A model generated the notes under the pieces. The model searched no databases and was not told the DNA's origin. It was given only the letters and a program-made list of their open reading frames with translations. A DNA stretch of 64,000 nucleotides, taken from Cephalopachus bancanus (Eukaryota > Chordata > Mammalia > Primates > Tarsiidae). The stretch lies in contig JAPVLO010000056.1 of assembly GCA_027257055.1 (NCBI GenBank), forward strand, positions 6,250,501 through 6,314,500. Direction: 5' to 3'. Each line of letters starts with the position of its first letter. Within the stretch, counting starts at the first letter, position 1. The position numbers and the translations under genes were made by a program. Below are positions 54,657-64,000 of this stretch, one piece after another.

Positions 54657-55985
54657 ATTTTGCCCATTTTTTAATGGGGCTGTTTGTTTTTATCCTTTCA
54701 ACAAGTTTGAGTTCCTTGTAGATCCTGGATGTTAGGTCTTTATCAGATATGCAGTTGGCAAATGTTTTTTCCCATTCTGTGAGCTGTCTCCCTACTCTCT
54801 CGATGGTTTCTTTTGCTGTGCAGAAGTTTTTCAGTTTGATAAGGTCCCACTTGTCTATCTTATCTCTTATGCCATGGGCTTTTGGGGTTTGATCAGGAAT
54901 TGATTGCCTGTTCTGAGTTCCATAAGAGTGTCTCCTGCATTTTCTAAGACTATTAATGTTTGAGGTTTTACGTTTCGGTCTTTGATCCATTTGGAGTTGA
55001 TTTTTGTGAATGGTGATAGGTAGGGATTCTGTTTCATTCTTCTGTGCGAGGTCAACCAGTTTCCCAGTACCATTTACTGAATAGGTTCTCCTATCTCCAG
55101 TTGTTGTTGGTGGAAGCTTTGTTGAAGATGAGTTGGTTGAGAAATTGAAGTTTTGCTTCCAGAATCTCTATCCTGTTCCAATTATCTATATGCCTGTTCT
55201 TGTACCAATACCAGGCTGTTTTGTTTATTGTAGCCTTATAATAAAGTTTAAAGATTGGAAGTGTGATACCTTCCACTTCATTTCTTTTACTAAGGATTGT
55301 TTTGGCTATTCATGGCCGTTTATGTTTCCATATGAATTTCTGTATTATTGTTTCCAGGTCTGAGAAGAATGATGCTGGTAATTTTATGGGTATTGTGCTG
55401 AATCTGTAGATTGCCTTTGGTGGGACGGACATCTTAAAAATGTTGATTCTGTTAATCCATGAGCATGGAACATTCTTCCATTGGTTTGTGTCATCTTTGA
55501 TTTCTTTGAGTAGTGTTTTATACTTTTTGTTGTAAAGGTCGTCTCTGGTTAGGAAGACGCCAGGATTTTTTGTTGTTGTTTTTGTTTGTTTGTTTTTTGT
55601 TTTTGTGGCTATTATGAATGAGATTGTGCTTTTGTTTGCTTCTCTGCCTGTATGTTGTTGGTGTATAAGAATGCAACTGTCTTTTGCATGTTTATTTTGT
55701 ATCCTTGGACTTTGCCAAAGACCCTTATCAGTGCAAGGAGGTTTTTGACAGATTCTTTTGGATTTTCAGGGTCTAGATCATATCACCAGCAAAGAGAGAT
55801 AACTTGACTTCTTTTCCTATTTGGATACCTCTGATTTCCTTCTCTTGTCGGATTGCTCTAGCTAGAACTTCCAACACTATGATGAACAGGAGGGGTGAGA
55901 ATGGACAGCCTTGTTTTATTCCCGTTTTCAGGGGAAATGCTTCCAATTTCTGTCCATTTAGTAATATGTTGGCTGTGGGTTTATC

Positions 55986-56721
55986 CATGCCGAAAAAAAA
56001 AAACAGCCCCATTACAAAATAGGCAAAAGATATGAATAGACACTTCTCAAAAGAAAACATATGAGCAGCCAACAGATACTTGAAAAAATTCTCAGTCTCA
56101 CTAATCATCAAAGAAATGCAAATTAAAACTACACTGAGATACCACCTAACTCCAGTCAGGATGGCCATCATCAATAACTCAAAAAACAACAGATGCTGGA
56201 GAGGACGCAGGGAAAAGGGAACACTTCTACATTGTTGGTAGGAGTGTAAACCAATACAACCTTTGTGGATAATAGTTTGGTGGTTCCTAAAAGATCTAAA
56301 AATCGAACTTCCATATGACCATGCAATCTACCTACTGGGAATATATTTGGAGGAACTCAAATCACTCTATGAAAAAGATACCTGCACAAGTATTTTATTG
56401 CTGCATTGTTCACAATAGCAAAAATATGGACCAACCATGCTGCCTACCAAAAGAGGACTGGATAAAAATAATATGATACATATACACAATGGAATATTAT
56501 GCAGTCATAAAGAAGGACAAAATTATGGACTTCACAGCAACTTGGATGGACTTAGAGTCTATAATACTGTGTGATCTATCACAGAAACAAAGAACTAGTA
56601 TCACATGCTTTCACTCATCTGTGGACCTTGAACAATTATTGTAAAACGACAAGAAAAGGATTGGCAGTAGCAGGAAACTGCCGGCGCAGGGGATGGGGGA
56701 AGGGAGGTGGGATTGGCAGTA
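55986..56721 (+). mobile_element. L1 ORF2-3'UTR fragment, inverted inside the host L1, no A tail
   Basis: Sense L1 from 'AAAAAAACAGCCCCATTAC' through 'GGATGGCCATCATCAATAAC' and 'CTACTGGGAATATATTTGGAGG' to the 3'UTR unit 'GGGATTGGCAGTA', where it stops without the L1 terminus or A tail. The host text GTGGGTTTATC (55975-55985) recurs as GTGGTTTATC (56722-56731), a possible duplication. Minus-strand host ORF2 resumes afterwards. Confidence 0.8.
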
Positions 56722-57999
56722 GTGGTTTATCGTAAATGGTGCTTACTGTTTTGAAGTATATTCCCTCTATGCCTAGGTGTTCAATGGTTTTTTTTAGCAA
56801 GAAGGGATGCTGTATTTTATCAAAAGCTTTTCCTGCATCTAATGATATTATCATGTGGTTCTTGTTTTTACATTTGTTGATGTATTTAATTATATTTATG
56901 GTCTTCTGGATGTTGACCCAGTCATGCATCTTGGGGATGAAGCCTACTTGGTCATGGTGGGTGATTTTTGAGATGTGTTGTTGAATTCGATTTTCTAGAA
57001 TCTTGTTGTATTTTTGCATCTATGTTCATCAGGGATATTGGCCTGTAGTTCTCTTTTTTTAGTTGAATCTTACCTGGTTTGGGTATCAGTGTGATATTAT
57101 CTTCATAAAATGATTGGGAAGCATTTCATCTTTTTCATTTTTCTCAATTGCCTGGAATACTTTCAATAGGGTTGGTATTAGCTCCTCCTTGTGTATTTTG
57201 TAGAATTCCACTGGAAATCTGTCTGGTCCAGGGCGTTTTGTTTTGTTTGTTGTTGTTGTTGTTGTTGCTGTAGTTTTCTTATAACAGAGTCAATTTCTGG
57301 GTTGTTATTGTTCTGTTTAGGATCTCAATTTCTTCTTGTTTCAACCTTGGGAAATTGTGTGACATCAGAAAGTTCTCCATTTCATTTAGGTTGTCGAGTT
57401 TGTTTCCATACAGGTGTGCATAGTAATCTAATAATCATTTGTATTTCTTCAGGGTCAGTTGTGACTTGATCTTTTGTTGTTTCTGGTTGCATTTGTTTGG
57501 GCTTTTTCTCTCTTTTTCTTGGTCATTTTGGCTAGAGGTCCATCAATCTTGTTTATCCTGTCAAAGAACAGCTTTTTGTTTCATTGATTTTTCTATGGTT
57601 ATTTTTGTCTTCTACGTCCTGTATTTGGGTTTTTACTTTGGTGATGTGGATTCTTCTGCTGAAGTTAGGGTTTTGGTGGTCTTACCTTTGCCAGCTCCCT
57701 TCAGTGATTTGTTAGGCTGCTAACTTGTTCTCTTTCTATTTTCTTGATGTGTATTCGTAGAGATACAAATTCCCCTCTTAGTACTGTTTCCATAGCATCC
57801 CAGAGGTTTGATAAGAAGTTCCTTCTTTTCATTTGTTTCTAGGAATTTTTTCATTTCTGTTTTGATTTCTGTATCGACCCAGGAGTTGTTCAACATCATG
57901 CTACTTAGTGTCCATGTCTTTGTGGGTTTGGGAGAAATTTTATTGGTTTGACATTTATTTTTATTCCACTGTTGTCTGAGAAGGTGCCTGGCAGTATTT

Positions 58000-58308
58000 C
58001 TTTGTTTGTTTGTTTGTTTGTTTTTTCAGTTGGAGTCTCACTCCATCGCCCAGGCTGGGGTGCAGTGACACATTCACAGTTACCCAAGCATTGACCTGCT
58101 GGGCTCAGATGATCCTTCCGCCTCAGTCTTCCAAGTAGCCAGAGCTATGGGCATGCACTACCACTCCTGGCTAATTTTTTGATTTGTTGTAGAGATGAGG
58201 TCTCACTAAGTTGTCCAGGTTGTTCTTGAACCCGTGGGCTTAGCCAGTCCCCTCACTTTGGCCTCCCAAAGTGCTGAGATTACAGGCTTGAACCACTGTG
58301 GCTGGCCA
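58000..58308 (-). mobile_element. Alu SINE, older type, antisense
   Basis: (TTTG)n-containing tail, 'TTTTTTCAGTTGGAGTCTCAC' to 'AACCACTGTGGCTGGCCA'. The duplication GCAGTATTT is at 57991-57999 and 58309-58317. Its presence dates the host L1 as older than this Alu type. Confidence 0.9.
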
Positions 58309-58989
58309 GCAGTATTTTCATCTTGTGAAATTTGCTTATGCTTGATTTATGACCAAGGATGTGGTTGATCTTGGAGTATGTTTCCATGTGGTAATGAGTA
58401 GAATGTATATTCTGTGATTGTTGGGTGGAATGTTCTATAGGTACTACTAAATCCATTTGGTCAAGTGTCAAGTTGAGGTTCCAGATCTCTTTGTTGATTG
58501 TTTGCCTTGGTGTTCTATCTGGGGTTGTTAGTGGGTATTTAAGTCTCCGGCTATGATTGTGTTAGAATCAATATCTTTTTTTTAGTTTACTTAGTAGCTG
58601 CTTTATAAAAGCTGGTGCTTCTGTGTTAGGTACATACATGTTTAGGATAGTATTTTTTGTTGATGGATCAAATCTTTTATCATTATATGGTGTCCTTCCT
58701 TATCTCTTTAAATTTTTGATAGTTTAAAGGTTGTTTTGTCTGGCATTATGATAGTGGCTCCTGCCTTCTTCTGTGAGTCTTTCACCTGGATATTTGTTTT
58801 CCATCCTTTAAGTCTGTGGGCATCCTTTGTGGTGAGATGTGTTTCCTGTAGACAGCATATTACTGGGTCATGGTTTCTTATCTAGTTTTCCATTCTATGT
58901 CTTTTCAGTGGTGCATTTAGCCCATTCACATTTAGGCTGATTATTGAAATGTGAGAGTTTGTCTGTCATAATGCTCTTATATGGCTGTT

Positions 58990-59950
58990 TTGTTTTCATC
59001 TAGCTTTTGTGTTCACATATGTGTATGCTTTCATTTTTGCAGGTATGCTGTGTTTGTTTCTGATCTTGTGAAGTATATGGTCTTTCTTTTGTTTCTTTTT
59101 TCTTCTGTGCACAGCACCTTTTTAAGTGTCTCCTGTAAAACTGGTCTCAAAGCAGCATATTATCTTAGGGATTGAATGTCTGGGAAAGGTCTTAATTGCC
59201 CCTCGCTGATGAAGCTTAGCCTGGTTGGGTAGAAAATCTTGATTGAAATTGTTTATTTCTGAGAACATTAAAGATTGGGGTCCAATTCCTTCTGGCCTGT
59301 AGTGTTTCTGCAGATAAGTCTGCTGCAATTCTGAATGGTCTCCCCCAGTAGGGAGTCTGACTTATTTCTCTTGCTGCCTTTAGGATTTTTTCTTTTATAC
59401 CTACTTTGGGTAGGCAAGTTACTATGTGTGTAGGGGTTAGTCTTCTCATAAGATGTCTTGCAGGGATTCTCTGAATCTCTTGTGCTTGTATAGTCATCTC
59501 TCTGGCCAGATAAGGGAAATTTTCTTGAATGACCTCATGGAATGTTTGTTACGGGGTATTTTTTGTTTCTCTTTCTATTTCAGGTATTCCTATCAGATGT
59601 AGGTTTGGTTTCTTGATAAAATCACACATCTCTTGGAGAGTTTCTTCCATCTTCTTAAGTGTTTTTGTTCGTACTTTTAATAGATTGGGTTAATTCTATA
59701 GTTTGGTCTTCCAGCTGTGAGATTCTTTCTTCTGCTTGGTCAATCCTGCTTCCTATGCTTGTCAGTTTGCATTTATTTCTTGGATGTAGTTTTCTGTTAT
59801 TTATAAGCATACTTTCTTGAGTTTGTCCAACTCTGTTGCAATTTCATTTCATTTTAGTCCTTGCATTTCTTGATATTTATGCATTATAGCCAACGATTCT
59901 CTGATCTCTGTAAGTAACTCCTGGATACTTTCCTTCTCAGAGAGAGCCAT
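58990..59950 (-). pseudogene. L1 ORF1 pseudogene (RNA-binding protein)
   Basis: The start codon lies at 59948-59950 with predicted N-terminus MALSEKESIQELLTE, in a favourable ACAATGG context. The best preserved part is a 93-codon open stretch at 59216-59497, covering the conserved RNA-recognition and C-terminal region (motifs such as 'LPKVGIKEKILKAAR' and 'FRIAADLSAET'). Frameshifts separate the coiled-coil part from it. The 3' limit just before ORF2 is approximate. Confidence 0.8.
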
Positions 59951-61702
59951 TGTTTGTGCCCAGTGGCTGTTCTTTCTGGCACTGACTCTTTTCTAGGGCT
60001 CTGGTTATCAGCAGTTCTTCATTGATTTTTCTTCATTTGGAGCAGTTCTCCTATCTTTCTCTTTAATTCTGTTGCTCAGAGGAAAAGTGAGAAGTGGTCA
60101 CTTCTGATATTTGCTCTACCTTTTGTCCTTCTTGGAGCTGGGGGCTCCAGGTTTGTTTAATTATAAAGTAGGGCTTTGGGTGGGGTGTTGTGCTGTCTCT
60201 GTACAATTTTTAGCACTTACTAGAGGATAAGGTGGGTTGCAATGATTCAGAGCCTATTGCCAGGTCATAATGTTGGCTATCTGGTAAATGGGCCAGCTTG
60301 GACTCACTCTCCATCTCTGCTTGATGACCTTACTGTGGATATGCATGCATTACCCCTGAATCCAAGCCAGGATATAAGAGGGAAAAGAGAGAGGAGAAGA
60401 ATGGGAGGAAAAGGGAAAGGAGGAGAAAGAAAAAGAAGAAAGAAAAATAGACAAAGAGAAATAGAAAAATACACACCAAAAAAAAAAAAAAAACAGAAAA
60501 AGAGCAAAGAAAGGGAAATACAAGAAGGAAAGAAAGGAGAAAAATCAACCAACAAACCAATCAACTAAACAAGATAATCAGATAAACAAACCAATACCAC
60601 CACCAGTCTCTTTCATGGTCAGTTTCACTGTCTGCATCTATCACCCAGCAGCTGGCTCAGGGCAGAGGGTGGATTGTCTGGGATTCCACATACACCACTA
60701 CCTGCCAGTGCTTGTGCACTGGGGACAATGTTCTCTGAGGTCACAAAGAGAAGCCCCAACTCAGTGCAGAGATCAGTGCCTGGTCTCAAGATGCAGTTCT
60801 GTTGTTCTGCTGAGGCCGCCTTGGAGCATTTCTCTGCCCATGCATTAGAGAGTCTGCTCAGTTTCTTTGTCAGGAGCTATTGCTCCCTTCCCAACAGTTA
60901 TCAGTCTCTGGATCTTGGGATCTGGTGGCAGGGCTCTGGAGCCCCATGCAGGCTTGGGGTGGGCTCTCCCCACTACTTTCTTAGGAATCTGCCCGGGTCT
61001 CTCTCTGCATTCCCTCTGCAGCCCTCATTGCCAACATTCACCTTTCTCCAGCAGATTTTCCCAGGAAAAACTCTCAAATTGTCTGTTTCTAGGTTTCCCA
61101 CTCCAATTGCATGCGTCTGTGTTTGGTCCAGTATGGGAATAGGGTGATCTGTTTCTCAGGTATTGTGTACTTGGAGTATCCTCTCTGGGCAAATGATGAT
61201 CATTGTCAGATGGGTGAGGAGATAACCTCTTGGTCTCAGGATACAGGCTATTTGGGAAGCAGGCAGTTCAGAATTGGGCAAGATAAAGCAGATCACTGCC
61301 CAGTCTTGGGACAGAGAAAATGATGAAAGTCCATGTTTTTTTCTTCCAGCGTGGCTCAGCTCCAGAATTCCTCCCTCCGCTTTCTCCATGGTCCCTACAG
61401 CCTGTGCCTGTTGCTGCAGGTTATGGTGTGGGCCAGATGCCAGCTGACCTCTTCTGCCTTTTCCTGAGATATGCCCCAGGGATGGTGGATCCTTCTACAC
61501 TCGGCAGGTACTGAATTCAGAGCAGTGGCAAATTGTAGCCATTTCTGTAGAGGTCCTGAGGCACTTGATCCTTTGTCTCCCCTCAGTAGGACATTCATTC
61601 ACCCACTTGGAAACAGAAATAGATGCAGATTCTTTTTTTGTGCACTCACCTATGCAGAGACTCTCACACTCTGACCGAATCTGACATCATCTTGCCCCCC
61701 AT
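59951..61702 (-). promoter_or_regulatory. L1 5'UTR with internal promoter region
   Basis: About 1.75 kb lies between the ORF1 start and the L1 5' terminus, longer than the roughly 0.9 kb human L1 5'UTR. By family knowledge this contains the internal RNA polymerase II promoter. The first bases carry CAAGATG (YY1-like). It holds a 200-base strand-biased tract at 60367-60575 and several opposing open frames of 60-157 codons that I treat as non-coding. Confidence 0.7.
60367..60575. repeat. polypurine tract in the L1 5'UTR
   Basis: About 200 bases of almost pure G/A on the plus strand (AGGAGAAAGAAAAAG-like units, with A15 near 60479). On the L1 sense strand this is polypyrimidine. The lysine-rich open frame at 60242-60568 is an artefact of the composition. 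Confidence 0.9.
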
Positions 61703-61768
61703 CTGCTTTCTGAGATTTTAAGCCTTTTTGGTCATTTTATACAATTTCAAGAGCATTTTACTTTTTCT

Positions 61769-61997
61769 TGTAGAAATAAACAGAGACCACCATAATGAGA
61801 ACAAATAGAGGCTATTTATTCAGGAGCTTGCTATAAAAAAAGAGTAAGCCACCATCACTTGTATTTAGTGGAGATTCAAAGGCAGGCAGGAGAGTTGTAT
61901 AGTGAAAAAAAAAAGAAAATAGGACAGCTTCAGGTATGTTCTCATTGGAGGTTGTTGGCATGGTAAGTTGGTGGCAGGTTACTAAAAGTGGAACACA
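61769..61997 (-). mobile_element. probable ERV LTR, antisense
   Basis: On the minus strand the stretch starts TGTGTTCCACTTTTAG and ends GGTCTCTGTTTATTTCTACA, so it has TG...CA ends, with a polyadenylation AATAAA near 61815. The order env, then this LTR, on the minus strand is that of a provirus 3' end. About 230 bases is short, so it may carry a deletion. The family is not identified. Confidence 0.5.
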
Positions 61998-62371
61998 TTA
62001 TATGATTTTTTTTTTAGGGAGCATTTTGGCTTTCTTTGGTTGGCCCTGAAATGGAAGTGAGGAGCCAAAATAGGAGAGCTGACTGACACTGATAGAATCT
62101 GGCCTGTTTTAGGTCAATTGATGCAAAGGTTGTGATTTGCTTTCCTGAATCAATTGTTGCAGAGTTTTGGGTCAGTGTTCTATTGTAATGCATGATCTGG
62201 TCACTGTTCATTTGTGTGGATACTGTTCCCCATTCCTCCCTTTCAGTCATTCTCTCACTTGCAAGAAGTTGATCAATTCAAGGAAGACTAGAGATCTCTA
62301 TCTTCACTGGTGGGATATTGTCCACTCGTCTTCATACTCAACTATATCACACAATCTTCTTGATCTTTTTA

Positions 62372-62735
62372 TTATTGTGTCATCATGATGATCATTTGAT
62401 GAGACTGCTGCAGCACAGAAGCATTTAAGACTCTGGATAGGATGTAATAAACCAGAATTATAGCCACTATGACAAAAACAAGAATAAGTAATCGTCCACT
62501 AAGATGGTTGGAACCAGGAACTGCAACTGCCCGATTCAGGCCATGAGAATCAATCTTAGAGAGTCGAGTCACTTTTTCTTTAAAGTGAAGTATAGTCTGC
62601 TTGACTTTGCTTGCTTCACTGATCTAAGCAAGCAAGAAGAATTAACAATGGTACAAAACCACCATGACAGGCCAACAAGAAATCTAGAACAGCAAAGTTG
62701 TCTATCATTACTCCAGCCAATAAGTTGAAATTGAT
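62372..62735 (-). pseudogene. retroviral env remnant (transmembrane subunit)
   Basis: An old, broken copy. A minus-strand frame at 62372-62572 contains one long hydrophobic segment like the Env membrane anchor, followed by a short polar tail. Just upstream (62580-62735), in a shifted frame, there is text resembling the conserved region of gammaretrovirus-like transmembrane subunits, with a cysteine-bearing motif after an 'LDFLLA' stretch. At least one frameshift separates them, and stops precede. It is not functional. Family assignment is inference. Confidence 0.5.
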
Positions 62736-62788
62736 GTATATTCTATCTAAGATGAGAGTGGTATAATTAATTAATAACTCCTTCTATA

Positions 62789-63214
62789 TCAAAACTTGAC
62801 TAGATTTTTTAGAATATGGTACATATATGCAATGGAGTTTTACACAGCCATAAAGAAGGACAAACATATGGATATGGAATTCACAGTAACTTGGATGGAT
62901 TTAGAGTCTATCATACTCAGTGATCTATCACAGAAACAAAGAACAGAGTACCACAAGTTCTTACTCATAAGTGGACCCTGAACATTTACCATTTACCATA
63001 ATACCATAAGAAAGGGATTGGCAGTAGCAGGATATTGCTGGGGTGAAGACAAGACATAACATCCATAAGGGCACCTAATCTCAAACTAGGCAAAGTGGGG
63101 ACCAAAGAGAAGCCCAAACTTGGCCTGCATAATGACCACTTGCATATCTAATCCTGATTGTACCCCACATCTTTAAATAAAAATAAATTAATAAATAAAT
63201 AAAAAGAAGAAAAA
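62789..63214 (+). mobile_element. young L1 3' end inserted in ERV remnant
   Basis: Starts 'GATTTTTTAGAATATGGTAC', passes 'ACAAAGAACAGAGTACCAC' and 'CTCAAACTAGGCAAAGTGGGG', and ends 'CCTGATTGTACCCCACATC' with an A-rich tail. The diverged duplication is AACTCCTTCTATA (62776-62788) and AACTCATTCTAAA (63215-63227). Confidence 0.85.
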
Positions 63215-63227
63215 ACTCATTCTAAAG

Positions 63228-64000
63228 TTAGTGATGTTTCTGGTATTTTCTATTGTATGGTTCTCACCATTGAGAACATTGCGCTGTTCCTCCACACAAT
63301 GAGTAAATAATTCCCCCAAGTAGAGGGATTGTTTTGGAGTTCACATCTGAGTTGACATTTCCAGCCTTGATGTCATACAATTAAGGTTTCTGCATACTGG
63401 CAAGCCTCAAAAGACTATTCCTAAAATGCGTGAGATATTAGTCTGAGTAAAAGAGGATGAGGAAATCTTAACCATAAAGTACATGATGAGGCACTCAGAC
63501 ATCCAGGGGGACTAATTGCTGTTTATGACACGAGGTCAGAATCAAGACTTGACTTTAGCTGGATTCCACATTTATATCTTTATTAGTCTCTTCCAGGTGG
63601 CAAATATTTGGCCAATCACTATAAGAAGGTTGTTGAATTCAAATTTATATTATCTGAATTCTAATCGATAGATTGCAATAATCTATTCCTTTTCTAGGGA
63701 AAAGAGGGCCACTAGAAAAGTCACAGGTTTGTTTATTTTAGGACACTTGTCCATGTAGATGCAAATGAAAATGAAGTCATCTGCAGGTCCTTATGGTATT
63801 ACTTGATAAAACTGAAATTGCCCTAAGATTTTTGTTAATCAATGAGGGCTTATTGGTTAATGGTATATCCAAAAGTTGGTAAGGTTGAAGGCAGAGCTAC
63901 TGTTTGGAATAATCTAAGAATAAGTTAGAATGAGAATGTTCCTATCTAATAAAAAAGAATGAAAAGAGAAAATGGGCCATTATGGGTAGACAACACTAAG
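63228..64000 (-). other. possible continuation of the antisense ERV env
   Basis: This lies beyond the L1 that split the env remnant. Minus-strand translation at about 63240-63420 gives short stretches with glycine, cysteine and tryptophan spacing suggestive of the Env surface-transmembrane region, broken by stops. The remainder to the window end has no recognised repeat. It could be unique sequence. Confidence 0.3.

Larger units (their letters stand above)
53406..58969 (-). pseudogene. L1 ORF2 pseudogene (endonuclease-reverse transcriptase)
   Basis: ORF2 supplies endonuclease and reverse transcriptase for L1 mobilisation. The start codon is at 58967-58969 and is followed by endonuclease N-terminal text. 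The stop is at 53406-53408, after the conserved 'MFSLIS' end. Without insertions the span is about 3.87 kb, near the usual 3.8 kb. The reverse transcriptase catalytic motif FADD reads FAGD at 55782-55793, and a TAG follows two codons later. Three nested insertions and many stops interrupt it. Residual open stretches of 60-138 codons are fragments of this one gene. Confidence 0.85.
53206..61702 (-). mobile_element. near full-length L1, antisense, with nested insertions
   Basis: The element starts at its 3' end near 53206 (tail read as TTTGTTTGTTTATTTTAAG) and runs on the minus strand to a 5' terminus near 61702. There, minus-strand sequence begins GGGGGGCAAGATGATG, similar to the primate L1 start with its YY1-type CAAGATGG site. 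Removing insertions at 54019-54656, 55986-56721 and 58000-58308 leaves about 6.8 kb, the right size for a full L1. The 5'UTR, ORF1, ORF2 and 3'UTR are all recognisable, but stops and frameshifts make it dead. A terminal target duplication is not clear. Confidence 0.88.

Noticed and set aside
60242..60568. Lysine- and arginine-rich 108-codon frame, like a nuclear protein
   Set aside because: Direct result of the polypurine tract in the L1 5'UTR.
60674..61147. 157-codon plus-strand frame opposite the L1 5'UTR, considered as an antisense L1 frame like primate ORF0
   Set aside because: It is on the antisense strand as ORF0 would be, but I see no ORF0 similarity and its position relative to the L1 start is unsure. 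Not called.
1..64000. tRNA, rRNA, snoRNA or microRNA genes
   Set aside because: The only tRNA-like text is in MIR SINEs and the Alu B box. No cloverleaf or other RNA gene could be supported by eye.

Overview
This window looks like intergenic DNA from a primate, most likely a tarsier. The signs are typical mammalian ancient repeats (MIR, L2, MaLR LTRs, a Tigger-like DNA element), dimeric Alu elements, and many L1 fragments. The commonest Alu here has an unusual consensus: 'GGGCTCGGTGGCTCAGCCTG' at the start, 'GCGGGTTCGAGACCCGC' at the B box and 'GACTCCAACTCAAAA' at the end. It matches neither the human Alu nor the lemur or galago SINE types as I remember them, and tarsier is the best fit by elimination. 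The species call is inference. I found no supportable protein-coding exon, rRNA, tRNA or CRISPR array. The long open frames are read-throughs of repeats or are unsupported.

Layout. 0-6.3 kb: a 3' L1 piece carrying a nested Alu; an old L1M that received an inverted young L1 and two Alus; then an antisense L2 split by an inverted L1 and an Alu. 6.3-11.6 kb: mostly unique, with MIRs, a possible conserved non-coding block at 9.1-9.5 kb and an MSTB-type LTR. 11.6-17.1 kb: a decayed L1 with 5'UTR, ORF1 and ORF2 remnants, hit by a young L1 at 14.2 kb and another at 17.15 kb. 17.4-29 kb: L2, MIR, an old L1M, a MaLR-like LTR and a tiny processed ERV1 transcript copy at 26.0 kb. 29.2-34.6 kb: an Alu monomer, two adjacent L1 3' ends, an antisense MaLR LTR and a large 5'-inverted L1 with an Alu in its tail. 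34.6-53 kb: L2, MIR and Alu copies, a 2.3 kb antisense L1M holding a Tigger-like element, a recent 147 bp local duplication (43.5 to 44.1 kb), two more Alus and an L1 3' end. 53.2-61.7 kb: a near full-length antisense L1 (about 6.8 kb after insertions are removed) with recognisable 5'UTR, ORF1, ORF2 and 3'UTR, broken by stops and several nested insertions. 61.8-64 kb: an antisense retroviral remnant (LTR and env), split by an L1.

The interest lies in insertion history: many target-site duplications are readable, one site in the 54 kb L1 was hit repeatedly, and four L1 copies are 5'-inverted by twin priming. Family names come from recognition of consensus sequence, not from a search. Boundaries without a visible target-site duplication are accurate to roughly 10-50 bases.
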